This document shows positions 26,062 through 36,035 of a stretch of 64,000 nt of DNA, piece after piece. Origin of the DNA: Luteibacter sp. UNCMF331Sha3.1 (GTDB lineage Bacteria; Pseudomonadota; Gammaproteobacteria; Xanthomonadales; Rhodanobacteraceae); the NCBI RefSeq assembly GCF_900109915.1, contig NZ_FOBU01000001.1, forward strand, positions 1 through 64,000, read 5' to 3'. The stretch's first letter is position 1; each line of letters begins with the position of its first letter. The translations under genes were made by a program, and so were the position numbers. Under the pieces are notes generated by a model. It was given only the letters and a program-made list of their open reading frames with translations. It was not told where the DNA came from and searched no databases.

Positions 26062-28245
26062 TCAATCGGCGACGAACATCACCGTGGATAGCGGGGGCAG
26101 GCTGAGCACCAGAGAATGATCGAAGCCATGCGAAGGAACGGTCTGCGCGTGACGCTCGCCTTCGTTCCCGACGCCGGAGCCACCGTAGTCGACGGCATCG
26201 GTGTTGACCGCCTCGCGCCAGCGCCCGGGCTCGGGCACGCCGACGCGGAATCCGTGCTTCGGCGCCGGGGTCATGTTGCTCACGACCAGCACGGGTCGAC
26301 CGCCCTCGGCGCAGCGCAGCCACGCGAACACGCTCTGCGCCGCGTCGTCCCCGATCACCCAACGGAAGCCGCGTGGGTCGCAATCCCACGCATGCAGCGC
26401 CGGCAGGTCCGCGTAGGTCCGGTTCAGATCGCGCACCAGCTTCTGCACGCCGAGGTGCAGCGGATGGTCGAGGAGGTCCCAGGCGATCTGGGCGTCGTGG
26501 TTCCATTCGTGCGGCTGGGCGATCTCGCCGCCGGTGAACAGCAGCTTCTTGCCGGGGTGGCCCCACATGAAACCGTAGTAGGCGCGCAGGTTGGCGAAAC
26601 GCTGCCATTCGTCGCCGGGCATGCGGCCCAGCAACGAGCGTTTGCCGTGCACCACTTCGTCGTGGGACAACGGCAGCACGAACTTCTCGGAATACGCGTA
26701 GACCATGCTGAACGTCATCTCGCCGTGGTGCCAGCGGCGATGGATGGGATCGCGCGACATGTACTCGAGCGAGTCGTGCATCCAGCCCATGTTCCACTTG
26801 AAGGTAAAGCCCAGGCCGCCCTGCTCCACCGGTTGCGTCACGCCCGGCCACGCCGTGGACTCCTCGGCGATGGTCATGCAGTCCGGGTGGCGCTGCGCCA
26901 CCAGCTGGTTCACGCGACGCAGGAACGCGATGGACTCTAGATTTTCGCGCCCGCCATGGATGTTGGGCACCCACTCGCCTTGTTTGCGCGAGTAATCCCG
27001 GTAAAGCATCGACGCGACGGCGTCCACGCGCAGGCCGTCCACATGGAACCGCTCCAGCCACGCCAGCGCGCTGGCGACGAGGAACGCCGACACCTCGTTG
27101 CGTCCCAGGTTGAAGATCAGCGTGTTCCAGTCCTGATGAAAGCCCTCGCGCGGATCGGCGTGCTCGTACAGCGGCGTGCCGTCGAAATGCGCGAGCCCAT
27201 GGATGTCGGTGGGAAAGTGCGCGGGCACCCAGTCGACGATCACGCCGACACCCGCCTCGTGGCATCGATCGACGAATCGCGCGAAGGCGTCCGGCGTGCC
27301 GAACCGCGACGTGGGCGCGAACTGGCCCAGCGGCTGGTAGCCCCACGAACCGCCGAAAGGATGCTCCGAGATCGGCAGCAGCTCGATGTGCGTGAAGCCC
27401 ATGCCGGCCACGTAGGGAATGAGGCGCTCGCCGAGTTCGTCCCAGTGCAGCTCCTTGCCGTCCTTGCCGCGGAGCCACGATCCGGCATGCAGCTCGTAGA
27501 TCGAAAGGGGCGACCCGGCGTGATGGAGCGCGCCGCGACGCTTCATCCACGCGTCGTCGGTCCAGTGGAACGCGGTCGGATCGGCCACGATGGATGCCGT
27601 GGACGGCGGCAGTTCGGCGGCGAGCGCGACGGGATCGGCGCGCTGCGTGAGCGAGCCGTCCGCGCCCCAGATCTCGTACTTGTAACGGGCACCGGCCAGC
27701 AGCCCCGGAATGAAGAGTTCCCAGACGCCTGCCGGCACGCGCTTGCGCATGGGGTGGCGGCGGCCGTCCCAGCTGTCGAAGTCGCCGACCACGCTGACGC
27801 GCTGCGCGTTCGGCGCCCAGACGGCGAAGCGCACGCCATGCACGCCGTCGACGGTCACCGGATGCGCGCCCAGGCAACGGAAGAGCTCGATGTGCGTCCC
27901 TCGGGACAGCTGGTCGAGATCGTCGTCGCCGAGCAGCGTGCCAAACGCGTACGGGTCGTGCGTATCCTGCAGCGCGGCCGGCCAGTGGATCCGGAGGCGA
28001 TACGCGTCCTCGCCCTCCACCATGCCCGCGAACAGGCCATCGGCATGAACACGGTCGAGTTCCGCGATCGCCCTGCCCTGCGCGTCGATGACCTCCACGC
28101 CCGTGGCGCCCGGCTGGAGCGTGCGCACCACCCGGCGTCCGTCCACCGTGTGCGGACCGAGGATCGCGAAGGGGTCGCCGTGCCGGCCCTGGACCAGCGC
28201 GTCGAGCGCGGCCCGGTCGAGGCCATGGAGTCGTAGATCGGTCAC
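26062..28245 (-). CDS. glgB: 1,4-alpha-glucan branching enzyme
   Basis: A 727-residue GH13 enzyme that makes alpha-1,6 branches by moving chain ends. It has the long N-terminal form of E. coli GlgB (728): an N1 domain (residues ~1-110), then CBM48 ([20 protein letters not shown]), then the barrel. Active-site motifs are [30 protein letters not shown] (nucleophile), [13 protein letters not shown] (acid) and [12 protein letters not shown]. The start is GTG at 28245, overlapping the treS stop (GTGA). It acts on the linear chains made by GlgE. Confidence 0.95.
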   Translation of the reverse strand: MTDLRLHGLDRAALDALVQGRHGDPFAILGPHTVDGRRVVRTLQPGATGVEVIDAQGRAIAELDRVHADGLFAGMVEGEDAYRLRIHWPAALQDTHDPYAFGTLLGDDDLDQLSRGTHIELFRCLGAHPVTVDGVHGVRFAVWAPNAQRVSVVGDFDSWDGRRHPMRKRVPAGVWELFIPGLLAGARYKYEIWGADGSLTQRADPVALAAELPPSTASIVADPTAFHWTDDAWMKRRGALHHAGSPLSIYELHAGSWLRGKDGKELHWDELGERLIPYVAGMGFTHIELLPISEHPFGGSWGYQPLGQFAPTSRFGTPDAFARFVDRCHEAGVGVIVDWVPAHFPTDIHGLAHFDGTPLYEHADPREGFHQDWNTLIFNLGRNEVSAFLVASALAWLERFHVDGLRVDAVASMLYRDYSRKQGEWVPNIHGGRENLESIAFLRRVNQLVAQRHPDCMTIAEESTAWPGVTQPVEQGGLGFTFKWNMGWMHDSLEYMSRDPIHRRWHHGEMTFSMVYAYSEKFVLPLSHDEVVHGKRSLLGRMPGDEWQRFANLRAYYGFMWGHPGKKLLFTGGEIAQPHEWNHDAQIAWDLLDHPLHLGVQKLVRDLNRTYADLPALHAWDCDPRGFRWVIGDDAAQSVFAWLRCAEGGRPVLVVSNMTPAPKHGFRVGVPEPGRWREAVNTDAVDYGGSGVGNEGERHAQTVPSHGFDHSLVLSLPPLSTVMFVAD

Positions 28246-31200
28246 GTTTCCTCCTTCAGTTCGTTCGCGGTATCGCCGCGCGCGACGTGCAGCAGGCCCC
28301 GCAACGGTACGTCGACCCAGCCAGGCCGGTTCGACGCTTCATAGACCACCTCGTAGGCGGCTTTCTCGATCACGAAGAGCTCGAGCGTCGGCGCGAGCGC
28401 ATCGGCATCGATCCAGCGCACCGGCGACGCATCCAGCACGTCGCGATACGCGGCGAGGAACGCGCGCGAGGATCGCTCGCGGAACCGCGCAAGGTACGAG
28501 GCGAAGCCTTCGTCCTCGACCGGGGCCAGACCGTCCTCGCCGCGCCGTGCCATCGCCGCCGCGTAATCGAGCGAGCGGAGAAAGCCCGCCACGTCGCGCA
28601 ACGGCGAGCTCTTCGCGCGACGCTCCGCCAGCGGCCGGGCCGGCTCGCCTTCGAAGTCGATGATGTACGCATCGTCCTGCACCACCAGGATCTGGCCGAG
28701 GTGGAAATCGCCGTGCGTCCGGGTGGTCAGCGCGCCGACGCCGGCGTTTGCCAGCGTCGCGATGCGATCGCCGAGCGTCGCCGCGAAGCCGCGAAGCGCT
28801 TCGACATCCGCGGCGAGGGATTCGGCGAGCTCGCCAGTCGAATCGACCGCGGCCAGTGCACGGTCGACCTGCGCGCGAACGCTGTCGCGCCACGCGTCGG
28901 CCGTGGCCTTGCCCGCCTTTTCGGGCGAGAACGCGGGCAGCTCGCTCGGCCGGGCGAGCAAGGCATGCAACTCGGCCAGACGGGTACCCACCGCGGCGGC
29001 GAAGGCGTCGTAACCGCCTTCGATTTCCGCCTTGCGCTCGTCGTCCGCCGAGTGGCTGTATTCGTCGTAGCTGCGACGGAGGAAGTCGAGCGTCCAGCGC
29101 CACGCGTCACCCTGGTTGCGCAGGAAGCCCTGCAGCACGGCGAGCGTGCTGCGTTCGCCGTTCTCATCGACGCGCACGACCTCACCGAGCAGCGGCGCCG
29201 TGTTGGCGTAGCCGTTCTCGGTGAGGAACCGGCCCATTTCCACTTCGGGATTCACACCCACCGACGTGCGACGGAACAGCTTCACCACGCCGGCGTCGTG
29301 CAGGATCACCGAACTGTTCGACTGCTCCGCAGCGATCCACCGGTTCTCGATCGCCGGGTCGAATTCGACGGCATCGAACGCCGCCGTCTTCTCGAAGCGC
29401 ACCGCGGCGCCATGGATCGGCAACTCGGTGCCGTTGCGCAGACCGATCAGCAGGCCGCTCGCGAACGCCTCGAGCGCGAAGCCATCCGTGAGCAGGCCGA
29501 TGCGGCGACCGCGACGGACGCGAGCGAGGGCCAGCTGCTGGGCGCGGGCCGTCGGGCTCTCGTCTTCCCAGACGATACCGGCCGGCAGGCTGTAGCGCTC
29601 CGTGCCGCCGTCGGACAGCGTGGCCTCGACTTCCGTCAGGATCAGGTCGTCGCCACGATCCGGCCAGGGCACCGCATAGAGAATGCGCACGCTCTCGATA
29701 CCCCGATCCTTCGACGCGAACCAGCGGCGTACCGCGAGATAGTTCGGGAGTACCTGTTTCTCGATGACGCCGCGGTGGTGCGCCATCACCGGCCCTTCGA
29801 CCAGCGCGCCGCGCAGCACCAGCGTCTCGTAATCCGGCATCGGCTCCGCCGCGACCTCGTGCCACGAGGGCATCTGCGCATTCGGGCAGATCTGGAACGC
29901 GTAGAAGCCATACGGCGGCACGGTCAGCAGGTAGGGCAGCTGGCCGACCGGCGGGAACGACGAACCACCCACGATGTCGATGGGCACGCTGCCGTCGAAC
30001 GCGGCCATGTCCAGTTCCACCGCCTGCAGCGCGCGCGACATGTTCGCCACGCAGAGCACGTGTTCGCCCTCGAACTCGCGCAGGTACGCGAGCACCTTGC
30101 GATTGCCCGGATAGAGGAATTTCAGCGTGCCGCGACCGAACGCCTTGTAGCGCTTGCGCACGGCGAGCATGCGCCGCGTCCAGTTCAGCAGCGAGTGCGG
30201 GTCGCGCGACTGCGCCTCCACGTTGATCGCCTGGAAGCCGTAGAGCGGATCCATGATCGGCGGCAGCACGAGGCTGGCGGGATCGGCACGCGAGAACCCG
30301 CCGTTGCGGTCGACCGACCACTGCATCGGCGTGCGCACGCCATCGCGGTCGCCCAAGTGGATGTTGTCGCCCATCCCGATCTCGTCGCCGTAATAGAGGA
30401 CGGGCGTACCGGGCATGGTGAGCAGCAGCGCGTTCATCAGCTCGATGCGGCGGCGGTCGCGCTCCAGCAGGGGCGCCAGGCGCCGCCGGATGCCGAGGTT
30501 GATGCGGGCACGGCGATCCGCGGCGTACGTCTGCCACAGGTAATCGCGTTCGTTGTCGGTGACCATCTCGAGCGTCAGCTCGTCGTGGTTACGCAGGAAG
30601 ATCGCCCACTGGCAGTTCTCGGGGATCGCCGGCGTCTGTCGCATGATGTCGGTGATCGGAAAGCGGTCTTCGCGCGCGATCGCCATGTACATGCGCGGCA
30701 TCAGCGGGAAATGGAACGCCATGTGGCATTCGTCGCCCTGCCCGAAGTAGTCCTGCGTATCTTCCGGCCACTGGTTGGCTTCCGCGAGGAGCATGCGGTC
30801 GGGGTAATGCTGGTCGATTTCGGCGCGCATCCGCTTGAGGATGTCGTGCGTCTCGGGAAGGTTCTCGTTGTTTGTGCCTTCGCGCTCGATCAGATACGGC
30901 ACGGCGTCCAGACGCAGGCCGTCCACGCCCATGTCGAGCCAGAAGCGCATCACGTCGAGCACCGCCTTCAGTACCGCCGGGTTGTCGAAGTTCAGGTCGG
31001 GCTGGTGCGAGAAGAAGCGGTGCCAGAAGTACTGGCCCGCCACCGGATCCCAGGTCCAGTTCGATTTCTCGGTATCGAGGAAGATGATGCGCGTGCCGTC
31101 GTACGCCTGATCCGTATCGGACCAGACGTAGAAATTGCGGGCTGCCGAGCCCTTCTTCGCATGGCGAGCCCGCTGGAACCACGGATGCTGGTCAGAGGTG

Positions 31201-31559
31201 TGATTGATGACCAGCTCGGTGATCACGCGCAGGCCGCGCGCGTGCGCCTCGGTGATGAACCGCTTCGCGTCTGCGAGCTTGCCGTAATCCGGGTGCACCG
31301 CCTTGTACTCCGCGATGTCGTAGCCGTCGTCGCGGCGCGGGCTTGGGTAGAAGGGCAACAGCCACAGGGTGTTGACGCCCAGCTCGGCGATGTAGTCCAG
31401 CTTATCGATCAGGCCCTGGAAGTCGCCGACGCCATCGTCGTTGGCGTCGAAATACGATTTCAGGTGGACCTGATAGATGATCGCATCCTTGTACCAGAGC
31501 GGATCGCTCGAGAAATCGGGGCCGGCCGCCTTCTTCTTTCCTTTAACGCGGGTTGCCAT
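28242..31559 (-). CDS. treS: Trehalose synthase fused to maltokinase (TreS-Mak)
   Basis: A 1105-residue bifunctional enzyme. Residues ~17-560 are the TreS GH13 isomerase converting trehalose and maltose: [11 protein letters not shown] with nucleophile Asp218, [11 protein letters not shown] with acid Glu260, and [12 protein letters not shown]. Residues ~570-1105 form a maltokinase (Pep2) of the aminoglycoside-phosphotransferase fold, with catalytic [12 protein letters not shown] and metal-binding [17 protein letters not shown]. Together they turn trehalose into maltose-1-phosphate, the GlgE substrate. Such fusions are common in proteobacterial GlgE clusters, whereas mycobacteria keep the two as separate subunits. 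It starts 3 bases after the glgE stop. Confidence 0.94.
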   Translation of the reverse strand: MATRVKGKKKAAGPDFSSDPLWYKDAIIYQVHLKSYFDANDDGVGDFQGLIDKLDYIAELGVNTLWLLPFYPSPRRDDGYDIAEYKAVHPDYGKLADAKRFITEAHARGLRVITELVINHTSDQHPWFQRARHAKKGSAARNFYVWSDTDQAYDGTRIIFLDTEKSNWTWDPVAGQYFWHRFFSHQPDLNFDNPAVLKAVLDVMRFWLDMGVDGLRLDAVPYLIEREGTNNENLPETHDILKRMRAEIDQHYPDRMLLAEANQWPEDTQDYFGQGDECHMAFHFPLMPRMYMAIAREDRFPITDIMRQTPAIPENCQWAIFLRNHDELTLEMVTDNERDYLWQTYAADRRARINLGIRRRLAPLLERDRRRIELMNALLLTMPGTPVLYYGDEIGMGDNIHLGDRDGVRTPMQWSVDRNGGFSRADPASLVLPPIMDPLYGFQAINVEAQSRDPHSLLNWTRRMLAVRKRYKAFGRGTLKFLYPGNRKVLAYLREFEGEHVLCVANMSRALQAVELDMAAFDGSVPIDIVGGSSFPPVGQLPYLLTVPPYGFYAFQICPNAQMPSWHEVAAEPMPDYETLVLRGALVEGPVMAHHRGVIEKQVLPNYLAVRRWFASKDRGIESVRILYAVPWPDRGDDLILTEVEATLSDGGTERYSLPAGIVWEDESPTARAQQLALARVRRGRRIGLLTDGFALEAFASGLLIGLRNGTELPIHGAAVRFEKTAAFDAVEFDPAIENRWIAAEQSNSSVILHDAGVVKLFRRTSVGVNPEVEMGRFLTENGYANTAPLLGEVVRVDENGERSTLAVLQGFLRNQGDAWRWTLDFLRRSYDEYSHSADDERKAEIEGGYDAFAAAVGTRLAELHALLARPSELPAFSPEKAGKATADAWRDSVRAQVDRALAAVDSTGELAESLAADVEALRGFAATLGDRIATLANAGVGALTTRTHGDFHLGQILVVQDDAYIIDFEGEPARPLAERRAKSSPLRDVAGFLRSLDYAAAMARRGEDGLAPVEDEGFASYLARFRERSSRAFLAAYRDVLDASPVRWIDADALAPTLELFVIEKAAYEVVYEASNRPGWVDVPLRGLLHVARGDTANELKEET

Positions 31560-31562
31560 GTA

Positions 31563-34500
31563 TCAGACTCCGGGAAGCCGCACGTGCCAGACCGCGTAAG
31601 GCTGGCCGAGGCCAAGCCATACGTGTTGGGTCGAGCCGCGCCAGTTGAGGGGTTGGTCGTGAAGGAGGTCGTGGATATCGAGCGCGGCGTCCGCTGCGAT
31701 GCCCCAGTCGCCGAGGGGCAGCGTGAGGTCGGCAGCCTGCGCGTTGTGCGGATCCATGCTGATCGCGACGAGGACGATGTCGTCGCCCGCGCGTTTTTCG
31801 AAGAACAGCACCTGGTCGTTGTTCGCCGGCAGGAAGCGCACGCCGAGGTGGCTCTGCAACGCGGGATGCGCGCGACGGATGCGGTTGAGCTGCGTGATCT
31901 CGGCGACGATGTTGCCGGGTGCGTCGAAGTCGCGGACGCGGATCTCGTATTTCTCCGAGTCGAGGTACTCCTCCTTGCCGGGCATCGGCGCGGATTCGCA
32001 GATCTCGAAGCCGGAATACATGCCCCAGAGACCCGAAAGCGTCGTCGCGAGGGCGGCGCGGATGAGGAACCCCGGGCGGCCCGACGTCTGCAGGAAATAC
32101 GGGTTGATGTCGGGCGTGTTGACGAAGAAGTTCGGACGGAAGAAGTCCTTCGGCGGCGTGGCGGTCAGTTCCGTCAGGTAGTCGATGAACTCCTGCTTCG
32201 AATTGCGCCAGGTGAAGTACGTGTACGACTGGCTGAAACCGACCTTGGCCAGGCGGTACATCGGCTTCGGACGCGTGAACGCCTCCGAGAGGAACAGCGT
32301 GTCCGGGTACTTCGCGCGCACCCGGGCGATCATCCACTCCCAGAAGGGGAACGGTTTCGTATGCGGATTGTCGACGCGGAACGTCCGCACGCCTTCCGCC
32401 GCCCAGAAGAGCACCGCGTCGCACAGGGCCTGCCACAGGGACGGAATGGCCCCATCGGCGTAGAAATCGACGTTGACGATGTCCTGGTATTTCTTCGGCG
32501 GATTTTCGGCGTACTTGATGCTGCCGTCCGGGCGCCAGTCGAACCACTCCGGATGCTCCTTCAGCCACGGATGGTCGGGCGAGCACTGGATGGCGAAGTC
32601 GAGCGCGAGCTCGAGGCCGTGCTCGTGCGCCGCGTCGCGCAGCGCGCGGAAATCGTCGATCGTGCCCAGCTGCGCATGGACCGCGGTATGACCGCCATCC
32701 GGCGCACCGATCGCATAGGGGCTGCCCGGATCGTCGGGCCCCGGGGTCAACGTGTTGTTCGGGCCCTTGCGAAAGGCCTTGCCGATCGGATGGATCGGCG
32801 GGAAGTACAGCACGTCGAATCCCATGTCGCGAATCGCCGGCAGGCGAGCGATGGTGTTGCGGAACGTGCCGTGCTTCGCCTTGTCGTCCGTCATCGATCG
32901 CGGAAACAGCTCGTACCAGCTGGCGAACTCCGCTTCCCGACGGTCGACCTCGACGAGGAAGGTCTCCGTGACGCTGGCCCGGTCGCGAGGATCGGTCGCG
33001 GCCATCAGATCGACGGCGCTTTCCGCCATCAGGAGTGCGAGGCGTTCGTCGCCGCTCGCTTTCCCCGCCGCCGTCGCGAGCGTGCGCAGTGCCTTCGCCT
33101 TCGGACCGCTCGCCGCGTTCGCGCGCGTCTCGACGAGCAGCCTGCCCTCTTCCAGCTCCAGCGCGATGTCGACGCCGGCGGCGTGCTTGACCTCGACCTC
33201 GTGGTGCCACGTCGCGAAACGGTCGTGCCACGCCTCGATCTGGAATTCGTAGCGCCCTGTCCGCGTCGGCGTGAAGCTGGCGGTGTGGATGTCGTTGTTG
33301 ACGAGGACCATGGGGGCTTCGCGCCAGCCCTTCTCGTCCTGCGCGCGATACTTCAGGCGTGCGGCGAGCACATCGTGGCCATCCATGAAGATGTCGGCGG
33401 TCACGACGACCGCCTTGCCGACGGTGCGTTTCGCAGGGAAACGCCCGCCATCGACCGTGGGCTCGATCGCTTCGATGATCACTCGTGGCGCACGCGTCGC
33501 CGCCTGCAGGAATTCCTTCTTCGCGCTGGCCCCCGTCTTCCGGGTCACAGGCGCCGACGGAGCGCCGGTCAACGTCAGTACCGCACCGGGTTCGAGCACC
33601 ACTGCATCTCCCTGATCGAAGAGTTTCCGGCCGTCGGACGTGGTCCATGGCGAAAAATGACTGGCCGCGCCGGCAAGGGCTTCCGCCGCGCTCACCGTGA
33701 CGTCGCGGTCGAGCGACGCGTTCACGATCGTCAGCGTCGCGCGCCGGGCCGTGCGCGGATCGGCGCCCTCCACGTCGAGGAAGGTGGCGATGCCGGCGTG
33801 CACTGTCATGACCGGCGGCGGGCCGACGCGATCGCCGACCGCGGCGTTGGCCGTCTTGACGCACGCCGTCAGGTCGACGACGCCCTGCGTCGCCAGGTCG
33901 CCAGGAGTGACGGGTGTGCCTCGCCGGGGGTCGAGCGCGTCGTGCACGGCGTACTCGAAACCCATGGGCATCATCCATCCCGCCGGCGACGTGGCGCAGA
34001 AGCCGATGGCGCGCCGATACGCGTGATCGAGCTGGTTCTCTTCGCCCAGTTCGTCGCCGAGACGCGTCGCGAACGGTTCTTCCACGCAGGCGAGCGCGGG
34101 CGCGACACGTGCGAGCCGGCTGGCCTCCTGCGCGAACCACGGCGCGCGGAAATCCCACCATGCCGCCGACGACACGACCGCGTCGAAGCCGGCATCGCGC
34201 AGGCCATCGACGTCGTCGGACGAGAGGCCCGGGGTCCAGGCGAGGAAGGCGGCACGCGGCGCGCCGTCGTTGATGGCCCCGATGATCGAGTTCCAGACCC
34301 CGGCACGCAGGCGCTGTGGATGCAGCAGACGGAAACCGGACACCCCCGCGTCGGTCCAGCGCGCCAGGCGCTCGGCCCACCAGCCGCTCGCCCCCTCCAC
34401 GACGTCGGGGTCGTTGAACCGCCAGCGTGCGCTGTCGCTCTCGCTCGGCGTCCACCGCGGATCGGGCGTGCCGTGCTGCGCGGCGACGGCCCGGAACCAC

Positions 34501-34835
34501 TCCGGATGCTCCGCGCGGACGGCCGCATCGGAGGCGATCTCGTCGAAAGGCAGGTCGAGCCAGAGTTCGAGGCCGCGGGCGCGGCAGGCCTTGGCGATCT
34601 GCGCTAGACGCTGCGTGGCGTCGCCGTCGGCGCCGATCGCGTGATGGAGGCGATCGAAATCCTTCGTGACGAAGACATCGCCACACGGCGACGTCTCGAA
34701 AGGCGGGGCGACCAGCAGCTGCCGGAATCCCAGCGCCGCGGCGTGGTCGATCCAGGCGTTCCATGCCGTCATCGGGCCCGCTAGCAGCGGGTGCAGGTAA
34801 TAAATGCGAAAAGGCGCACTCGGGCTGGCCGACAT
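31563..34835 (-). CDS. glgE: Maltose-1-phosphate maltosyltransferase with an extra GH13-like N-terminal half
   Basis: A 1090-residue protein. Residues ~450-1090 are a complete GlgE, which adds maltose units from maltose-1-phosphate to alpha-1,4-glucan. ASWYELFPRS is at 638-647, the nucleophile Asp822 is in RTFRVDNPHTKP and the acid Glu851 is in LFLSEAFTRPK; these motifs distinguish GlgE from other GH13 enzymes. Actinobacterial GlgE is only ~675 residues. Residues ~1-430 are an additional alpha-amylase-like barrel (LWLDLPFDEIAS near 91-102; DAGVSGFRLLHPQRL at 162-176) in which the expected nucleophile and acid are replaced (Leu171, Trp200). The start MSASPSAP at 34835 was preferred over an ATG 54 bases upstream. 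It is the first gene of the operon. Confidence 0.92.
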   Translation of the reverse strand: MSASPSAPFRIYYLHPLLAGPMTAWNAWIDHAAALGFRQLLVAPPFETSPCGDVFVTKDFDRLHHAIGADGDATQRLAQIAKACRARGLELWLDLPFDEIASDAAVRAEHPEWFRAVAAQHGTPDPRWTPSESDSARWRFNDPDVVEGASGWWAERLARWTDAGVSGFRLLHPQRLRAGVWNSIIGAINDGAPRAAFLAWTPGLSSDDVDGLRDAGFDAVVSSAAWWDFRAPWFAQEASRLARVAPALACVEEPFATRLGDELGEENQLDHAYRRAIGFCATSPAGWMMPMGFEYAVHDALDPRRGTPVTPGDLATQGVVDLTACVKTANAAVGDRVGPPPVMTVHAGIATFLDVEGADPRTARRATLTIVNASLDRDVTVSAAEALAGAASHFSPWTTSDGRKLFDQGDAVVLEPGAVLTLTGAPSAPVTRKTGASAKKEFLQAATRAPRVIIEAIEPTVDGGRFPAKRTVGKAVVVTADIFMDGHDVLAARLKYRAQDEKGWREAPMVLVNNDIHTASFTPTRTGRYEFQIEAWHDRFATWHHEVEVKHAAGVDIALELEEGRLLVETRANAASGPKAKALRTLATAAGKASGDERLALLMAESAVDLMAATDPRDRASVTETFLVEVDRREAEFASWYELFPRSMTDDKAKHGTFRNTIARLPAIRDMGFDVLYFPPIHPIGKAFRKGPNNTLTPGPDDPGSPYAIGAPDGGHTAVHAQLGTIDDFRALRDAAHEHGLELALDFAIQCSPDHPWLKEHPEWFDWRPDGSIKYAENPPKKYQDIVNVDFYADGAIPSLWQALCDAVLFWAAEGVRTFRVDNPHTKPFPFWEWMIARVRAKYPDTLFLSEAFTRPKPMYRLAKVGFSQSYTYFTWRNSKQEFIDYLTELTATPPKDFFRPNFFVNTPDINPYFLQTSGRPGFLIRAALATTLSGLWGMYSGFEICESAPMPGKEEYLDSEKYEIRVRDFDAPGNIVAEITQLNRIRRAHPALQSHLGVRFLPANNDQVLFFEKRAGDDIVLVAISMDPHNAQAADLTLPLGDWGIAADAALDIHDLLHDQPLNWRGSTQHVWLGLGQPYAVWHVRLPGV

Positions 34836-34981
34836 CTGACTCGTGTTCCTCGGGTGTGGACACAAGCATGCCGGGCCGGATGTGTGCATCGTGCCAATGA
34901 CCCGGGCACGCGAAGGCGTCCACAGTGACGCATCCGGGCGTTGCGGCTTCGTGAAACCGAGGGAGATTTATTTCGCGGAGG

Positions 34982-35009
34982 GGTGGGAGCCAGCCTGCTG
35001 GCTCCCACC
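34982..35009. repeat. REP-like palindrome (short type) after zipA
   Basis: GGTGGGAGCCAGC-ct-GCTGGCTCCCACC is a perfect 13-bp stem located 7 bases beyond the zipA stop. It may end the smc-zipA transcript before the glucan operon. The remaining ~145 bases to the glgE start hold no recognisable gene; they presumably carry the glgE promoter. Confidence 0.8.
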
Positions 35010-35015
35010 AGAGCG

Positions 35016-36011
35016 TCATTGCCCGAACTTGATCTCTTCGCCCTCGTGCCCGCGGTCCCAGCCGCGCAGCTCGTCACGAATGTGGGCGATGCGCTGGCGG
35101 CCGAGGGCGTTGCGCTCCTCGTCCAGCACGAGGCCGTCGAGCAGCTCCGCGAGGCGCTGGGCGGTCGGCAGCATGGCGTCCCACGCGTCGAGCGCGGGGA
35201 TCGGGCCGGGCAAGGCCATGAAGAACGACAGGCCGGGCGTTTGCAGGGTCGCGATGCGCGCCATGTCGAAGTTGCCCGGCTTCACCAGGTTGGCGACGCT
35301 GAAGATCGGGCCCTTTTCCGGGTGTCCGTCGACCAGCCGGTGGTAGATGCCCATGTCGCCGAACTCGAGACCCGCTTTTTCCGCGGCGACCACGAGATCC
35401 GAACCGTTGAACTTGCTGCCTTCGCGCGAGACGACGTAGAGGCTGACGATGCGCTCCACCGGCGCGCTCGGCGGGCGACGGCCGAGATCGGAGCGCGGCG
35501 GCGCTTTCACGACCGGAGCCGGCACCGGTGTCGGTGCGGGTGCGGGTGCGGGAACCGGAGCGGCGGCCACGGGCTCGTCGATGTCGAATGGCAGGTCGAG
35601 ATCGACCCGCGGCTCCACGCGCGGTGCGCGCGGGGCCGGTTCGTCCGGCAGCACCGGCGCGGCGGAGGTCGTGCGCTCGCCCGCGAGCGACGCGCCGAGG
35701 CGCTCCAGTTCGGCGCGCAGATCGACATCGAGTTCGCCCTGCGCGGGCTTCGGCCGGAACAGCGGGTCGTTCGCATCGTCGTCGCGCGCGCTGAACGAGG
35801 CCACCGGTTCCGCGTCGTCGCCCGCCTCGTCGCCGAACACCGGCTCACGGCGCTCGCGCGCACGCTCGGGCTGCTCGACGGTCGGCTTGCGCCGGCCCTG
35901 TTCCTTGCGCGGCTGGCCGAACAGCCAGAGCAGCACGAGAACGACGATGCCGACGAAGAGCATCGGGATGCCTACTGCGGGATTCCAGGCGAGGCCGATG
36001 GCGGGAGTCAT
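35016..36011 (-). CDS. zipA: Cell division protein ZipA
   Basis: A 331-residue bitopic membrane protein that ties FtsZ to the inner membrane at the division site. One N-terminal membrane helix (PMLFVGIVVLVLLWLFG, residues ~16-32) is followed by a charged and Pro/Ala-rich linker (including APAPAPTPVPAPVV). The C-terminal FtsZ-binding domain runs from ~190 (RIVSLYVVSREGSKFNGSDL, then GDMGIYHRL). The size equals E. coli ZipA (328). It lies 24 bases after smc; many relatives have ligA next, but here the operon ends at a palindrome. Confidence 0.93.
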   Translation of the reverse strand: MTPAIGLAWNPAVGIPMLFVGIVVLVLLWLFGQPRKEQGRRKPTVEQPERARERREPVFGDEAGDDAEPVASFSARDDDANDPLFRPKPAQGELDVDLRAELERLGASLAGERTTSAAPVLPDEPAPRAPRVEPRVDLDLPFDIDEPVAAAPVPAPAPAPTPVPAPVVKAPPRSDLGRRPPSAPVERIVSLYVVSREGSKFNGSDLVVAAEKAGLEFGDMGIYHRLVDGHPEKGPIFSVANLVKPGNFDMARIATLQTPGLSFFMALPGPIPALDAWDAMLPTAQRLAELLDGLVLDEERNALGRQRIAHIRDELRGWDRGHEGEEIKFGQ

Positions 36012-36035
36012 GATTGCGATCCTTGAAAGTAGTGC

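Noticed and set aside
28287-34607. A 2106-codon open frame on the plus strand opposite glgB-treS-glgE
   Set aside because: It is a shadow of high-GC codon use: Arg/Val/Asp-rich, no domain recognisable, fully covered by strongly supported minus-strand genes.
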